Source: Romboutsia weinsteinii (GTDB lineage Bacteria > Bacillota > Clostridia > Peptostreptococcales > Peptostreptococcaceae). From it: a stretch of 64,000 nucleotides of DNA. The position numbers and the translations under genes were made by a program. Below the pieces are notes generated by a model that did not search any database, was not told the DNA's origin, and worked only from the letters and a program-made list of their open reading frames with translations. The DNA is taken from the NCBI RefSeq assembly GCF_002250835.2, contig NZ_NOJY02000014.1, forward strand, positions 1 through 64,000, given 5' to 3'. Position 1 is the first letter of the stretch. The number at the start of each line of letters is the position of its first letter. Shown here in pieces: positions 1-8,149 of the stretch.

Positions 1-2
1 GA

Positions 3-710
3 CTCTACATAACAGAAGACGGTAAACTTCTTTTATCATATGCACGATATATTATTGACTCATTTGAAAAAATGGAAGGAGCTTTATCTGATGCATCGTC
101 AAAGCTACAGATTAGAATTGGTGCAAGTGTATCTCTTGGAACAGTATTACTAATTGACTTAATAAATCAATTAGAAGAAGAAGTACCTGGCATTGACGTA
201 CGTATTACTATAGATAATACTTCTACAATTGAGCAAATGGTGTGTAATAGTGAATTAGATTTAGCAATTGTTGAAGGTCTAGTTAAAAGTAATGAAATTA
301 TTAAACTACCAATAAGCGATGATGAGCTGGTAATAGTTGTTGGCAGATCTCATCCATTTTGGAATGAAGAAAAAATATATCTGGCACAAATAGAAAATCA
401 AGTACTTATATCAAGAGAACAAGGAAGTGCAGATCGAAATCAGTTTGAACAGTTTTTAAGTGATCATAATATTAATATAAATAAAAAATGGTATTGCACT
501 AATACTGAAGCTATAAAAAATATTGTAAGCTCTGGTAAGGGAATAGCAATTCTTTCAAAACTGTTGATTGAAAAAGAAATACAAGAAAATACATTAAAAG
601 CACTTCCAATTGAAGATATTAAAATTGTGCGTAAAAATAAATTAATATATCATAAAAATAAACATATTTCTTCACAAATGGAAAAGTTTATTGATATATG
701 CTTAAATTAA
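3..710 (+). CDS. LysR-family transcriptional regulator (5' truncated by window edge)
   Basis: The reading frame is open from the left edge, so the start and most of the helix-turn-helix lie outside. The first visible residues (LYITEDGKLLLSYAR) match the end of a LysR DNA-binding domain and the start of the linker helix. The rest is a LysR substrate-binding domain beginning near 'LQIRIGASVSLG', with the usual 'LDLAIVEG' strand. LysR proteins bind a small co-inducer and control nearby promoters. The gene converges on the chromate-type transporter pair and shares a terminator with it, so the pair is not an obvious divergent target. The ligand cannot be read from sequence. Confidence 0.9.
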   Translation, partial: LYITEDGKLLLSYARYIIDSFEKMEGALSDASSKLQIRIGASVSLGTVLLIDLINQLEEEVPGIDVRITIDNTSTIEQMVCNSELDLAIVEGLVKSNEIIKLPISDDELVIVVGRSHPFWNEEKIYLAQIENQVLISREQGSADRNQFEQFLSDHNININKKWYCTNTEAIKNIVSSGKGIAILSKLLIEKEIQENTLKALPIEDIKIVRKNKLIYHKNKHISSQMEKFIDICLN

Positions 711-750
711 AAAAGTCATAGTGTAATGATATCATCACACTATGACTTTT
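711..750. terminator. Bidirectional terminator between lysR-type gene and transporter pair
   Basis: A nearly perfect palindrome with arms AAAAGTCATAGTGTAATGAT and ATCATCACACTATGACTTTT. It is flanked by A and T runs, so it can end transcription from both converging units. Confidence 0.9.
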
Positions 751-752
751 AA

Positions 753-1328
753 TTATAATATAAGATCTTTAGCTAAATACATAAGTGTTCCAACTAATCC
801 ACTTCCAAATATTATTGAAACAGCACTTGCTTTATATTTTCTAAGAATATATAAACACCCTCCAAATAATATAAATTCAATAATCTGGAGATCAGAAAAC
901 TTAAAATCACTTATATCTGCTTTAAATAGTCCAAGCATCAAAATAGAGGCTCCTGCAGAAGCAATAAGTGCAACAACAGCAGGTCTAAGTGAAGAAAGCA
1001 CTACTTGAACCCCATTGAAACTACGGTATTTATAATAAAAATGTGCAAGAGTTAAACATATTATAAAAGATGGGATAATACATCCAAGAGTAGCAATTAT
1101 TGCTCCCATAGGTCCTAGCACACGTGTACCAACAAAAGTTGATGAGTTGATTGAAATAGGTCCAGGAGTCATCTCTGCAATAGTAATTAAATCCGAAAAT
1201 TCTTCCATAGTCATCAAACTATGTACATTAACAATCTGATCCTTAATAAGTGGAATAGCTGCATAACCTCCACCTACACTGAATAAACCAACTTGTAAAA
1301 AACTAAAAAATAACTTTATAATGAGCAC
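753..1328 (-). CDS. Chromate transporter family (ChrA/CHR) half-size subunit, second gene
   Basis: A 191-residue membrane protein with the CHR-family N-terminal signature 'GLFSVGGGYAAIPLI', then 'EMTPGPISINSSTFVG' and several hydrophobic helices. Short CHR proteins come as pairs of homologous halves that form one transporter; chromate efflux is the best-known function, but many members have unknown anions. The start is GTG at 1328, behind a GGAGG sited inside the upstream gene. The two genes overlap by 13 bases, indicating translational coupling. The family is clear; the substrate is inferred only from the family name. Confidence 0.87.
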   Translation of the reverse strand: MLIIKLFFSFLQVGLFSVGGGYAAIPLIKDQIVNVHSLMTMEEFSDLITIAEMTPGPISINSSTFVGTRVLGPMGAIIATLGCIIPSFIICLTLAHFYYKYRSFNGVQVVLSSLRPAVVALIASAGASILMLGLFKADISDFKFSDLQIIEFILFGGCLYILRKYKASAVSIIFGSGLVGTLMYLAKDLIL

Positions 1329-1912
1329 TTTTCTTGTCCTCCTTCTTCTCTTTTTAAGCTAGCTAATAAATCTACAATTCCAATACCAAGGCAAATTAAT
1401 ATAATAAGCATCGCACTTACCTTAAAGAAGTAGGTCGCAACAAATGCTACTATCATCATTGCAATATACATTACCCTCTTTGTCTTTACTATATTTTGAG
1501 CAAGCTTAATAACAACATCAAATATAACTGCTGCTACTCCTGCCCTCATTACTTGTAGAGCAATTGCTATATACTTATTCGTCCTAAATTCTGTATAAAA
1601 TAATGATATGATTGATATAATAACCATCGGTGGAATAATCGTACCTAGAATCGCTACAAGAGAACCTGTAATACCACACATACGATAACCTATAATAACA
1701 GATGCATTTACAGGAAGTGGTCCTGGAGATGATTGAGTGATTGCTGTAATATCCAGCATCTCGTCTTCTTCAATCCAATTTAATTCTTCAACAAATTTCT
1801 TTTTCATAAGAGACACTATAACAAATCCACCTCCAAATGTGCATGCACTAAGCATAAACATAGACTTGAAAAGTGTCCATAATATTTTTGATTTTGATTG
1901 CTTATCATTCAT
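1316..1912 (-). CDS. Chromate transporter family (ChrA/CHR) half-size subunit, first gene
   Basis: A 198-residue membrane protein with the CHR signature 'SACTFGGGFVIVSLMKKKFV', followed by 'TQSSPGPLPVNASVIIG' and about five to six hydrophobic helices. It is the first gene of the pair and overlaps the second at 1316-1328. Both halves keep the conserved GGG and PGP motifs, the arrangement expected for a two-component short-chain CHR transporter in which the subunits insert with opposite topology. The upstream spacer (1913-2033) is AT-rich with no clear operator. Chromate or another oxyanion is inferred from family knowledge. Confidence 0.88.
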   Translation of the reverse strand: MNDKQSKSKILWTLFKSMFMLSACTFGGGFVIVSLMKKKFVEELNWIEEDEMLDITAITQSSPGPLPVNASVIIGYRMCGITGSLVAILGTIIPPMVIISIISLFYTEFRTNKYIAIALQVMRAGVAAVIFDVVIKLAQNIVKTKRVMYIAMMIVAFVATYFFKVSAMLIILICLGIGIVDLLASLKREEGGQEKCSL

Positions 1913-2033
1913 AATTTTTATCTCCCTTCTTAATAAATCCTTTATTGGAATTATTATACATCTGCATAACTAATAAGTAAAATAGGCTTTTATTATCAAT
2001 CAGATATGTAATTACCTATCAGTTTAATAATAA

Positions 2034-2066
2034 CAAAATAAAACCAGCAGTTTGACCTGCTGGCTT
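2034..2066 (-). terminator. Terminator after small membrane protein gene
   Basis: Stem CCAGCAG (2044-2050) with CTGCTGG (2057-2063) and a six-base loop. On the minus strand it is followed by a T-rich run, just beyond the stop of the gene at 2078. Confidence 0.85.
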
Positions 2067-2077
2067 TAGGTATTTAC

Positions 2078-2269
2078 TCATCCCTTGGTTTTACTTTTTA
2101 ATCTATCCCCTATTTCTTTAAATAAAGATACTATAAAAGATATTACAATTACAACAAAAAGACCAATATTGATATTATTTAATGAGGTTTTGCCACTAGT
2201 AAGGTGTACATACAAAAACAATATTATGACCATACTACTCAATATTAATCTTATTTTATTTGAGTTCAT
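2078..2269 (-). CDS. Small two-helix membrane protein, unknown function
   Basis: A 63-residue protein with two hydrophobic segments (about residues 6-24 and 33-50) and a short basic tail (KSKTKG). I do not recognise the family. It has a good ribosome binding site (GGGGGA a few bases before the ATG) and its own terminator, so it is probably a real monocistronic gene. The spacer to rsiV upstream holds no other ORF. The basic C-terminus suggests that end faces the cytoplasm. Function unknown. Confidence 0.6.
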   Translation of the reverse strand: MNSNKIRLILSSMVIILFLYVHLTSGKTSLNNINIGLFVVIVISFIVSLFKEIGDRLKSKTKG

Positions 2270-2413
2270 TAACTTCCCCCTTATATTAAGTAACTCATTT
2301 TAAAAACTACTTTTAAGAAACGTTTATTCCTTATTTAAGTTTATTCCTTATAAAGATTAATAGTACATAGCAATTATATATTGATTTTATTTTATAAAAA
2401 TATTAGATATATT

Positions 2414-3262
2414 TTATCCTAAATTTACGTCTATAACATCACTAGGTATGACAAACTCAGTTACTCCAGTACTCCCTGGTCCTACTTCATATTTATCAAA
2501 ACATATTACCAATTCATTTTTATCATTTATATAAAATCCTTGGTCCTTCTTAATAACTTTAAAGTCATTTTCAGGGTATTCACTATCTAGCCAGTAATAC
2601 TCATTAGGATTATTTTTAATTCTTTCTTTCATCTGATTCTTTATGTTCTCACTTATTATACTTACATAATCTTTATTATTAAACATACCTTCAAGAGTTA
2701 TAGCCGTTTCATTATTCTTGTTAATATTATAGAATTTTCTTGTTGTATTAGATGAACCCTGTGCCTCATACTTAGTTACTACTAGTGATAACACATTTTC
2801 ATTATTAGTTTTAGTTTCAACAGATGATTTAACCATTTCTCTTCCTGGGATATTATCTTTTTCTAATTCTTCTATTTCTTTCATGTATTGATTATATAAA
2901 TCTTTTGCTTCCTTTTCCATTTCTTGATTTATTCTATCTTGTAGCTCTTGGTTTTTTAACCCTTCAATCTTAGGAACATCTATAGATACATCAAAACCAT
3001 TTCTATCTACACTATAATTTGAAATTCTAACAACTTTTACGATATCTCCTATTACAGGTATCTCCTCTAAAGCATTTGCAAACGCAGGACTGATATTAAT
3101 CACACCTACTACAGCAACTACAGAAGCTGCACTTACAAATATTTTTTTATGTGAAAATCTTTTTTTATTAATTGCTTCATTTACTCTATTATCTAGCTCA
3201 TCTGGTATTTGAATATTATTATAATTTTCTCTTAGTTTATCTAGGTTTTTTTTATTATTCAT
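2414..3262 (-). CDS. rsiV: Anti-sigma factor RsiV (DUF3298 lysozyme-sensing domain)
   Basis: A 282-residue single-pass membrane protein. Residues 1-40 are a cytoplasmic sigma-binding tail, about 41-60 a membrane helix, then an AFA site at 60-62 that looks like a signal-peptidase cleavage site, a linker rich in charged residues, and a C-terminal DUF3298-type domain (to 'VTEFVIPSDVIDVNLG'). In Bacillus subtilis and Clostridioides difficile, RsiV binds lysozyme directly; signal peptidase then cuts it and SigV is freed. The gene overlaps sigV by eight bases, the standard cotranscribed order. Assignment rests on domain layout and on the sigma partner. Confidence 0.9.
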   Translation of the reverse strand: MNNKKNLDKLRENYNNIQIPDELDNRVNEAINKKRFSHKKIFVSAASVVAVVGVINISPAFANALEEIPVIGDIVKVVRISNYSVDRNGFDVSIDVPKIEGLKNQELQDRINQEMEKEAKDLYNQYMKEIEELEKDNIPGREMVKSSVETKTNNENVLSLVVTKYEAQGSSNTTRKFYNINKNNETAITLEGMFNNKDYVSIISENIKNQMKERIKNNPNEYYWLDSEYPENDFKVIKKDQGFYINDKNELVICFDKYEVGPGSTGVTEFVIPSDVIDVNLG

Positions 3263-3776
3263 AATCTTCTCCTTCTACAGTAATATTTATTTTAGCTTTC
3301 AATAGCTTTAAACTCTTATAAAGTCTAGTTTTTATAGTGTTTTCATTTTCACCTAAGACTGTCGCAATGTCAGATATCTTCATATCTTCAAAATATCTAA
3401 GTATGATAATAGATTTACTGTCTTTAGGTAGGCTATCTAAAGCCACTTGTATATCAATATCTACATCTATTTCATGCTCTACAAAGCTATTTATAGCTAT
3501 CTCTTCTATTCCCTGTATATACTTCTTATTTTTTCTTATGTAATCTATGGAAGTATTTATTAATAGTTTATAAAACCATGGTTTTATAGAGTCTACGTCT
3601 TTAAGTGATTTAATTTTATCTAAACCTTTGCATATAGATTCTTGAACAATATCTAATGCATCATCTTGATTTTTTACATATGTGTAAGCAATTCTATAAA
3701 ATGAATCTTTATTTTCCACAACATACATTTTAAATGCTTTTTCTTTTTTATATTTTTCTAAGCTTAGCAAATCCAT
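3255..3776 (-). CDS. sigV: ECF RNA polymerase sigma factor SigV (CsfV-like)
   Basis: A 173-residue ECF sigma factor. Region 2 is visible around residues 28-60 ('IAYTYVKNQDDALDIVQES') and region 4 around 118-160 ('LRYFEDMKISDIATVLGENENTIKTR' in parts). It overlaps the rsiV-type anti-sigma gene, and that partner identifies it as the lysozyme-responsive SigV type. SigV regulons usually drive peptidoglycan modification and lysozyme resistance. The ATG at 3776 follows AGGAGG. An ECF-like promoter lies 35-65 bases upstream, consistent with autoregulation. Confidence 0.88.
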   Translation of the reverse strand: MDLLSLEKYKKEKAFKMYVVENKDSFYRIAYTYVKNQDDALDIVQESICKGLDKIKSLKDVDSIKPWFYKLLINTSIDYIRKNKKYIQGIEEIAINSFVEHEIDVDIDIQVALDSLPKDSKSIIILRYFEDMKISDIATVLGENENTIKTRLYKSLKLLKAKINITVEGEDYE

Positions 3777-3810
3777 TTTTCATGAAGGCCTCCTTTTCAT
3801 TACATATATA

Positions 3811-3840
3811 TAGACGCTATAAGATACCTTAAAAGTTTTA
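3811..3840 (-). promoter_or_regulatory. Putative autoregulatory ECF promoter of sigV
   Basis: On the minus strand a TAAAAC box (3835-3840) is followed by CGTCTA (3811-3816). This matches the AAC / CGTC pattern of ECF promoters, including SigV-type CGTCTA. The spacing of 18 between AAC and CGT is a little longer than the usual 16-17, which lowers confidence. Confidence 0.5.
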
Positions 3841-4264
3841 TAATTTTTAACTTTTAAGTAATTTATTTAGTTCTGATGAAATCATTGATAATATGGAGTG
3901 TTATCGTTAACATTTGTAAATAATAGCATACTACACAATAGCTTAAATTCGGTCTTTACACTTTTTAACCCAACAAATTTAAATTATATTTTTATATCTG
4001 GATTTATATCAAGAATTATAATAGTGATTTCATTTATAGGCATATTTATTACAATTACATATTCATATTTAATATAAAAAAATCACTAAGGCTTTGTCTT
4101 AACAATAATTCATAGTCTTTATATATTAAGAAATAATAGGCATGGAATCTGACAAATATAGTATTGTTGATATATATATGTTTATTAATAATTGTTATAT
4201 AATTCGAAGTAACGGTACTTTTAATATCATATAGATAAATATGAATTTAGGGGGTGAGATTAAG
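3841..4264. other. AT-rich intergenic stretch with one weak 59-codon ORF
   Basis: No convincing gene. A GTG-initiated frame at 3898-4077 (+) encodes 59 residues with a hydrophobic C-terminal half ('ISRIIIVISFIGIFITITYS') but has no ribosome binding site. It could be a remnant of a membrane protein gene or chance. Confidence 0.35.
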
Positions 4265-4393
4265 ATGATAGCAATATTAAGTGTATTATTGATAGTCTTT
4301 GGAATTTTACTTGTGATTGCAAATATAAAAGAAGTATATGATAAAACATATATAGAGAAATATAATAAAATTAAAATTCAAGTAAATAGTTAA
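4265..4393 (+). CDS. 42-residue single-helix membrane peptide
   Basis: An ATG at 4265 follows GGGGGTGAG with good spacing. The 42-residue product starts 'MIAILSVLLIVFGILLVIAN', one membrane helix, and ends in a short basic, Tyr- and Lys-rich tail. A clear intrinsic terminator follows at 4471. Ribosome site, hydrophobic helix and terminator together make a real small membrane protein likely. I do not recognise a family. Regulatory peptides and type I toxins share this build, but nothing here proves either. Confidence 0.55.
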   Translation: MIAILSVLLIVFGILLVIANIKEVYDKTYIEKYNKIKIQVNS

Positions 4394-4470
4394 AAACAGG
4401 AGTTATAAAGATAAATTTCAATTTATAGAATAGATTTTATGAACAATTTTAATATATTACGAACTAAAGA

Positions 4471-4497
4471 TATAGGGGCATCTGCTCCTATTTTTTA
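4471..4497 (+). terminator. Intrinsic terminator after small membrane peptide gene
   Basis: Hairpin ATAGGGGCA / TGCTCCTAT with a two-base loop and one G-T pair, followed by six T residues. Confidence 0.88.
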
Positions 4498-4641
4498 TTA
4501 TCTAATTTGATTCCATAGCTCTATTTTTTATAATAATATAATTCTATATGACTATCTTCTTTATCTCTCTTGGATTCGCACAATAAATGTATAACTTCAA
4601 TATATTAATAATAACTATACAATAGATTGGAGGAGGTTATT

Positions 4642-4797
4642 ATATTTAATAATGAATTATTTGTTTCAATAGTTTCAAGCATAATGCTAATTACATCTCC
4701 CACATTCCTAAAATATATCACTCAATATTTTATAAACTTAATTAAATTTTATATTTATGCACTAAGCGAAAATAACGGTCTGTATGTTGAAATTTAG
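4642..4797 (+). CDS. Possible 51-residue hydrophobic peptide with a non-canonical ATA start
   Basis: A strong ribosome binding site, GGAGGAGG (4629-4636), sits five bases before an ATA codon that opens a 51-codon frame. The product has a hydrophobic stretch ('LFVSIVSSIMLIT') and aromatic-rich remainder ending 'NNGLYVEI'. There is no ATG, GTG or TTG in frame at a usable distance; the first in-frame ATG is residue 12. Either this is an ATA-initiated small membrane peptide, a gene whose ATG mutated, or the purine run is coincidental. The ABC-F gene later in the window shows the same arrangement. Confidence 0.3.
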   Translation: MFNNELFVSIVSSIMLITSPTFLKYITQYFINLIKFYIYALSENNGLYVEI

Positions 4798-4874
4798 TTT
4801 TTTAAAACTATCAGTTCTTTTTTGTATTATCTCTATATAGAAATTATTAAAAGATAATTTTGAATGGAGGATTT

Positions 4875-5510
4875 ATGTGTACTCTAGATATGAAAATACA
4901 AGAAATAAAGAAGTATTTAATAGAGAAAGATATAAACCAAATAAAGAAATTCAAATTAGATTTTATCAAAAAAATAGACAAAGATAACTTGCTTCAAAAA
5001 GACAATCATTTGCTTCATAAACTTGACTATTATACAAAATTAATTAAAAAAATAAAATTCTATTTAAAATTAAACGAAGATAAAAAAGTAATAATGGATA
5101 TTGATAAAGATAAAAATGAAGACATAGTATGTATACTAACATCTATAGACCTACATTCAAATGATATTGGAATTCCAGTAGAAATAATTCTGTTCACAGG
5201 AAATACAAACAAGGCCTGTATGTACTGTGTATGCTATGAAGTTAATGAATATGCCATGCTGTATATCAACAATTTCAGAGCTAGGTTTAGTAACAAAGGA
5301 TATGGTAGTATACTTCTTAAAAATTTAGACGCAAAAATCATAGAATTAAATCAGTTTTTAAAGAGCTGTAACTTAAAAACTATAAAATCTATCGAAGGTC
5401 TAGTAGCAGCAGACAAAAATGTGATTAAAGAAAGCGATTTAATAAGATTCTATAGAAAGTACGGATTTATAGTAGATGAATATAATAACATGGTTAAAAA
5501 TATACAATAA
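4875..5510 (+). CDS. GNAT-fold acetyltransferase-like protein
   Basis: A 211-residue protein. The N-terminal third is charged and helical ('IQEIKKYLIEKDINQIKKF'); the C-terminal half carries a GNAT-like motif A ('RARFSNKGYGSILLKNL', about residues 132-148) and a typical closing segment ('IRFYRKYGFIVD'). GNAT enzymes transfer an acetyl group from acetyl-CoA to amines. The N-terminal extension is unusual and I cannot name the substrate. I chose the ATG at 4875, directly after TGGAGGA, over an in-frame TTG at 4860 that lies inside that site. It stands alone and ends at a long hairpin. Confidence 0.6.
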   Translation: MCTLDMKIQEIKKYLIEKDINQIKKFKLDFIKKIDKDNLLQKDNHLLHKLDYYTKLIKKIKFYLKLNEDKKVIMDIDKDKNEDIVCILTSIDLHSNDIGIPVEIILFTGNTNKACMYCVCYEVNEYAMLYINNFRARFSNKGYGSILLKNLDAKIIELNQFLKSCNLKTIKSIEGLVAADKNVIKESDLIRFYRKYGFIVDEYNNMVKNIQ

Positions 5511-5530
5511 AAAATACCGTTCTATAAAAT

Positions 5531-5601
5531 AAAGTGTGTAGTCTTGCCCATTATTCTATGATTGATGTTAATCATACCTGGGAAGGTACACACTTTTTAT
5601 G
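5531..5601. terminator. Long compound hairpin, probably bidirectional terminator
   Basis: Outer stem AAAGTGTGTA (5531-5540) with TACACACTTT (5587-5596), middle stem CTTGCCCA with TGGGAAGG, and inner stem ATGATT with AATCAT. It is A-rich on the left and T-rich on the right, between converging genes. It is longer and more structured than the other terminators here. Confidence 0.7.
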
Positions 5602-5615
5602 CTAAATTATTGATA

Positions 5616-6335
5616 TTATCCGAAAGAAGGACCATCCATTCCTTTCTGTTTACCTCTATCTTCTAGCTTAATTTTTGATAAGTCAATATTGTTATTATTT
5701 TTTGTACTTATACTCATATCACTCTCACTAAGTTTTTCTAATATTTCAAACTCATATGATGCAATACTTTCACCATCTATTATAATATTATCTGTTTCAC
5801 AAAACTCAATTTTTGAAATCATATTAGTTTCTTGATTAACATAAATAGAGTTATTCTCATCATCAGTATATTTTATCTGATTATTAGCTTTTTCCTTAAA
5901 TTTATAATCATTATCTAGTATTGATACTAATTCTTCTTAACATATAGTATCTATAGCTGAAGTTTCAAATACCTTAGCATTTTCTTTTATTACAGGATCA
6001 GAGATTCCTTCTTTATAACCAATCCATTTATTATTTTCATCCTTAAATACTGATGTAATTAATCTATGTTTATTATCTATTATGCCTCTAGATTCAAGCT
6101 TTCCATTCTTATCATATATATCAGTTCTTTCAATACTACTCAAATTGTTACGATAGTTTTCTATATATAAACCATCTTTATAAGTTGTTTTTACATACTC
6201 AGACTCTTTTTCTTGGTTTAATAAGTTATTATAAGCATCATTAATTTCTGCGTTATAATTGTTACTACTTTGACAACCTGTAAACCCTAAAGACAGTATA
6301 CTTAATAAAACCCCTAATGTTAATCTTTTCTTCAT
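5616..6335 (-). pseudogene. Lipoprotein gene interrupted by an in-frame TAA
   Basis: The start at 6335 follows TGGAGGA and encodes a lipoprotein signal peptide ('LLSILSLGFTGCQSS', lipobox LGFTGC). The frame stops with TAA at 5937-5939 after 132 codons, then stays open without further stops to 5616, about 107 more residues in the same frame and of similar charged composition. The simplest reading is one secreted lipoprotein of about 239 codons split by a nonsense mutation. A sequencing error or stop readthrough is possible. I do not recognise the family. The downstream part has its own ATG at 5822 but no good ribosome site. Confidence 0.7.
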
Positions 6336-6421
6336 TATTTCCTCCAAAAGTACTTTATTGCATTCATAAAAAATTACTAAATACAATATCATTATTTTTT
6401 ATATAAATCTTGATACTATTG

Positions 6422-6751
6422 CTATTGTCTACTATTAAATCTTCTTAAATGTATTTCTGTCATTAATATAGGTCCAATTAATACTACAGACAATACTATA
6501 TAGTAAAAAATTTCGGGTAAAACTAATTTAAATACCTTTGGAATAATCACTGAAAGTACTGAAATTATAAAAGCAAGCATACATGGCTTATAAATATATG
6601 TATTTGCCTCTTCCCATGTCTCTCTATCTTTCATTGCATATTCAACTTTATATCCTACATATAGTTTTGGATAATGCTTATAATCATCATGTCCATATTT
6701 ACATATTACTCCCATAAAAAACATTATTGCTCCCATAAAAATAATAACCAA
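6422..6751 (-). CDS. SdpI/YfhL-family membrane protein
   Basis: A 109-residue membrane protein with three hydrophobic segments. It carries the family signature 'VGYKVEYAMKDRETWEEANTY', corresponding to the GYRT..SMKN.ETW..AN pattern of SdpI. B. subtilis SdpI gives immunity to the SdpC toxin, but most clostridial members have no known toxin partner, and none is encoded here. The start is a TTG at 6751 behind GGAGGGG. It lies between the AIM24-family gene and the broken lipoprotein gene on the same strand, with spacers that allow independent transcription. Confidence 0.72.
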   Translation of the reverse strand: MVIIFMGAIMFFMGVICKYGHDDYKHYPKLYVGYKVEYAMKDRETWEEANTYIYKPCMLAFIISVLSVIIPKVFKLVLPEIFYYIVLSVVLIGPILMTEIHLRRFNSRQ

Positions 6752-6806
6752 TTCTCATCCCCTCCTATCTGATATATTTATAATATCTAATAGTATATGT
6801 AGATGC

Positions 6807-7469
6807 TTAGTTTCCTGATGCTGCAACTACAGGCTTTCTAGTCTGAATCCAAATCTCCCCAGGTCCAACAAACTTAGCAACAAATCCTTCTCCACTCAAA
6901 AATGAATTCGCTAAATTTCCTCCAGCCAATTCTGAAGAGTACTCCATATCATTATCCCATAGTACCAAGTGACTTGAATCAACAATGTACTTCTCACTAG
7001 GATAAAGACTCTTCTTATAAATAGACCCACAAGAATTTACAAATAAAGTACCTGCTCCAACAGTTCTAAGACCAAAGATTCCTTCTCCACTTCCAAATAC
7101 ACCCTTTACTTTTGCCTTTGCTTCTAAATGTATACCCTCAGTACAAGCCAAAAAATTTCCATTGCTTATTCTATATTGCTTACTTCCATCTAGATCTAAC
7201 TTCATAATATCTCCAGAACCAGTAGGAGCTAAAAGTATCTCACCATCTGAAAGTGCCTTGTATTCTTGAAGAAAAGCAGACTCACCAGACATAAATCTTC
7301 CAAATACTTTACCTAAGCTACCAGCCTTCACTTGTAAATCAAAAGTAGGCGACATAGCAACCATTGATCCAGCTTCTACTCTATATAATTCTCCCTTACT
7401 TGCATTTATTTTTAATATTCTACTATCTCCTTGGCATAATAGCTCAAACTTTTCTATCTTTTCACTCAT
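6807..7469 (-). CDS. AIM24 / TIGR00266 family protein
   Basis: A 220-residue protein matching the AIM24 family (TIGR00266, trp attenuator-like beta fold). Glycine-rich beta-strand repeats run through it ('GSLGKVFGRFMSGESAFLQEY', 'GVFGSGEGIFGLRTVGAGTLF', each seen as part of longer runs), ending 'PGEIWIQTRKP'. No catalytic residues or membrane helix are seen. In bacteria the family is common but its biochemical role is not established; mitochondrial Aim24 affects inner-membrane organisation. The start follows GGGGAG. It is well separated from its neighbours. Confidence 0.85.
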   Translation of the reverse strand: MSEKIEKFELLCQGDSRILKINASKGELYRVEAGSMVAMSPTFDLQVKAGSLGKVFGRFMSGESAFLQEYKALSDGEILLAPTGSGDIMKLDLDGSKQYRISNGNFLACTEGIHLEAKAKVKGVFGSGEGIFGLRTVGAGTLFVNSCGSIYKKSLYPSEKYIVDSSHLVLWDNDMEYSSELAGGNLANSFLSGEGFVAKFVGPGEIWIQTRKPVVAASGN

Positions 7470-7688
7470 AATATTTCTCCCCTCTATTATTTGTGGTATT
7501 TTAAAATATAATAACAGTTCTAAGAGATGCTATCAACGAAATTTAAAATATGTTACTTTTATGTAATATTTTGAAAGTGTACTATATCTCTTAGCTATAT
7601 AAAATCATTATTATATATAATTACCATATTATACTTGTCATAAAATAATATTTTAATTATAATTTCTAAAAAGAAAGGAGTATTACCA

Positions 7689-8096
7689 ATGAAATCAACC
7701 TTATTCAGTAGTAATTTACTACTAAAAATATTAGAATGTATTATCTTATCAGTAATATTTATAATAGACAAACCCAATATTTATATTATAATTTCTGTAC
7801 TAGCATGTTCATATATTCTTAATAAATTATCTAAGAACAAATATAAAAACACAAAGTATAGCTATGATAAAATTATTCTATATGATTTCATCGTAGAAAC
7901 CTCATCTTTAATATATTTTTTCTTTATACTCAGTGAAGCAACAATAATATATAAAGCTTCATTATATATTATTTCGATAATTCTTATCTTATTTGAAAAT
8001 TATATAAAAAAGATAAATTTGATGACTAAAATTATTTCACATAATATGATTGCAATACCATTTATAGTATTATTACTCATGTCCTTACCTAGATAA
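7689..8096 (+). CDS. Four-helix membrane protein of unknown function
   Basis: A 135-residue, very hydrophobic protein with about four membrane helices and Lys/Asn-rich loops ('NKLSKNKYKNTKYSYDK'). The ATG follows AAAGGAG at good spacing. I do not recognise a family and see no motif that suggests transport or catalysis. The GNAT gene begins 54 bases downstream on the same strand with its own ribosome site, so the two may be cotranscribed. The base composition matches neighbouring genes. Confidence 0.6.
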   Translation: MKSTLFSSNLLLKILECIILSVIFIIDKPNIYIIISVLACSYILNKLSKNKYKNTKYSYDKIILYDFIVETSSLIYFFFILSEATIIYKASLYIISIILILFENYIKKINLMTKIISHNMIAIPFIVLLLMSLPR

Positions 8097-8149
8097 AACC
8101 AATATGCCGTAAATGATAAAATAAATCTTAAAGGAGCTTAGTTAAATTA

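Noticed and set aside
742..1008. Plus-strand open frame over the chromate-type transporter gene
   Set aside because: It lies antisense to a gene with clear family motifs, starts inside the terminator and has no ribosome site.
6422..6751. Sdp-type toxin locus around the SdpI-like protein
   Set aside because: No SdpC-like toxin or SdpAB maturation genes occur next to it.
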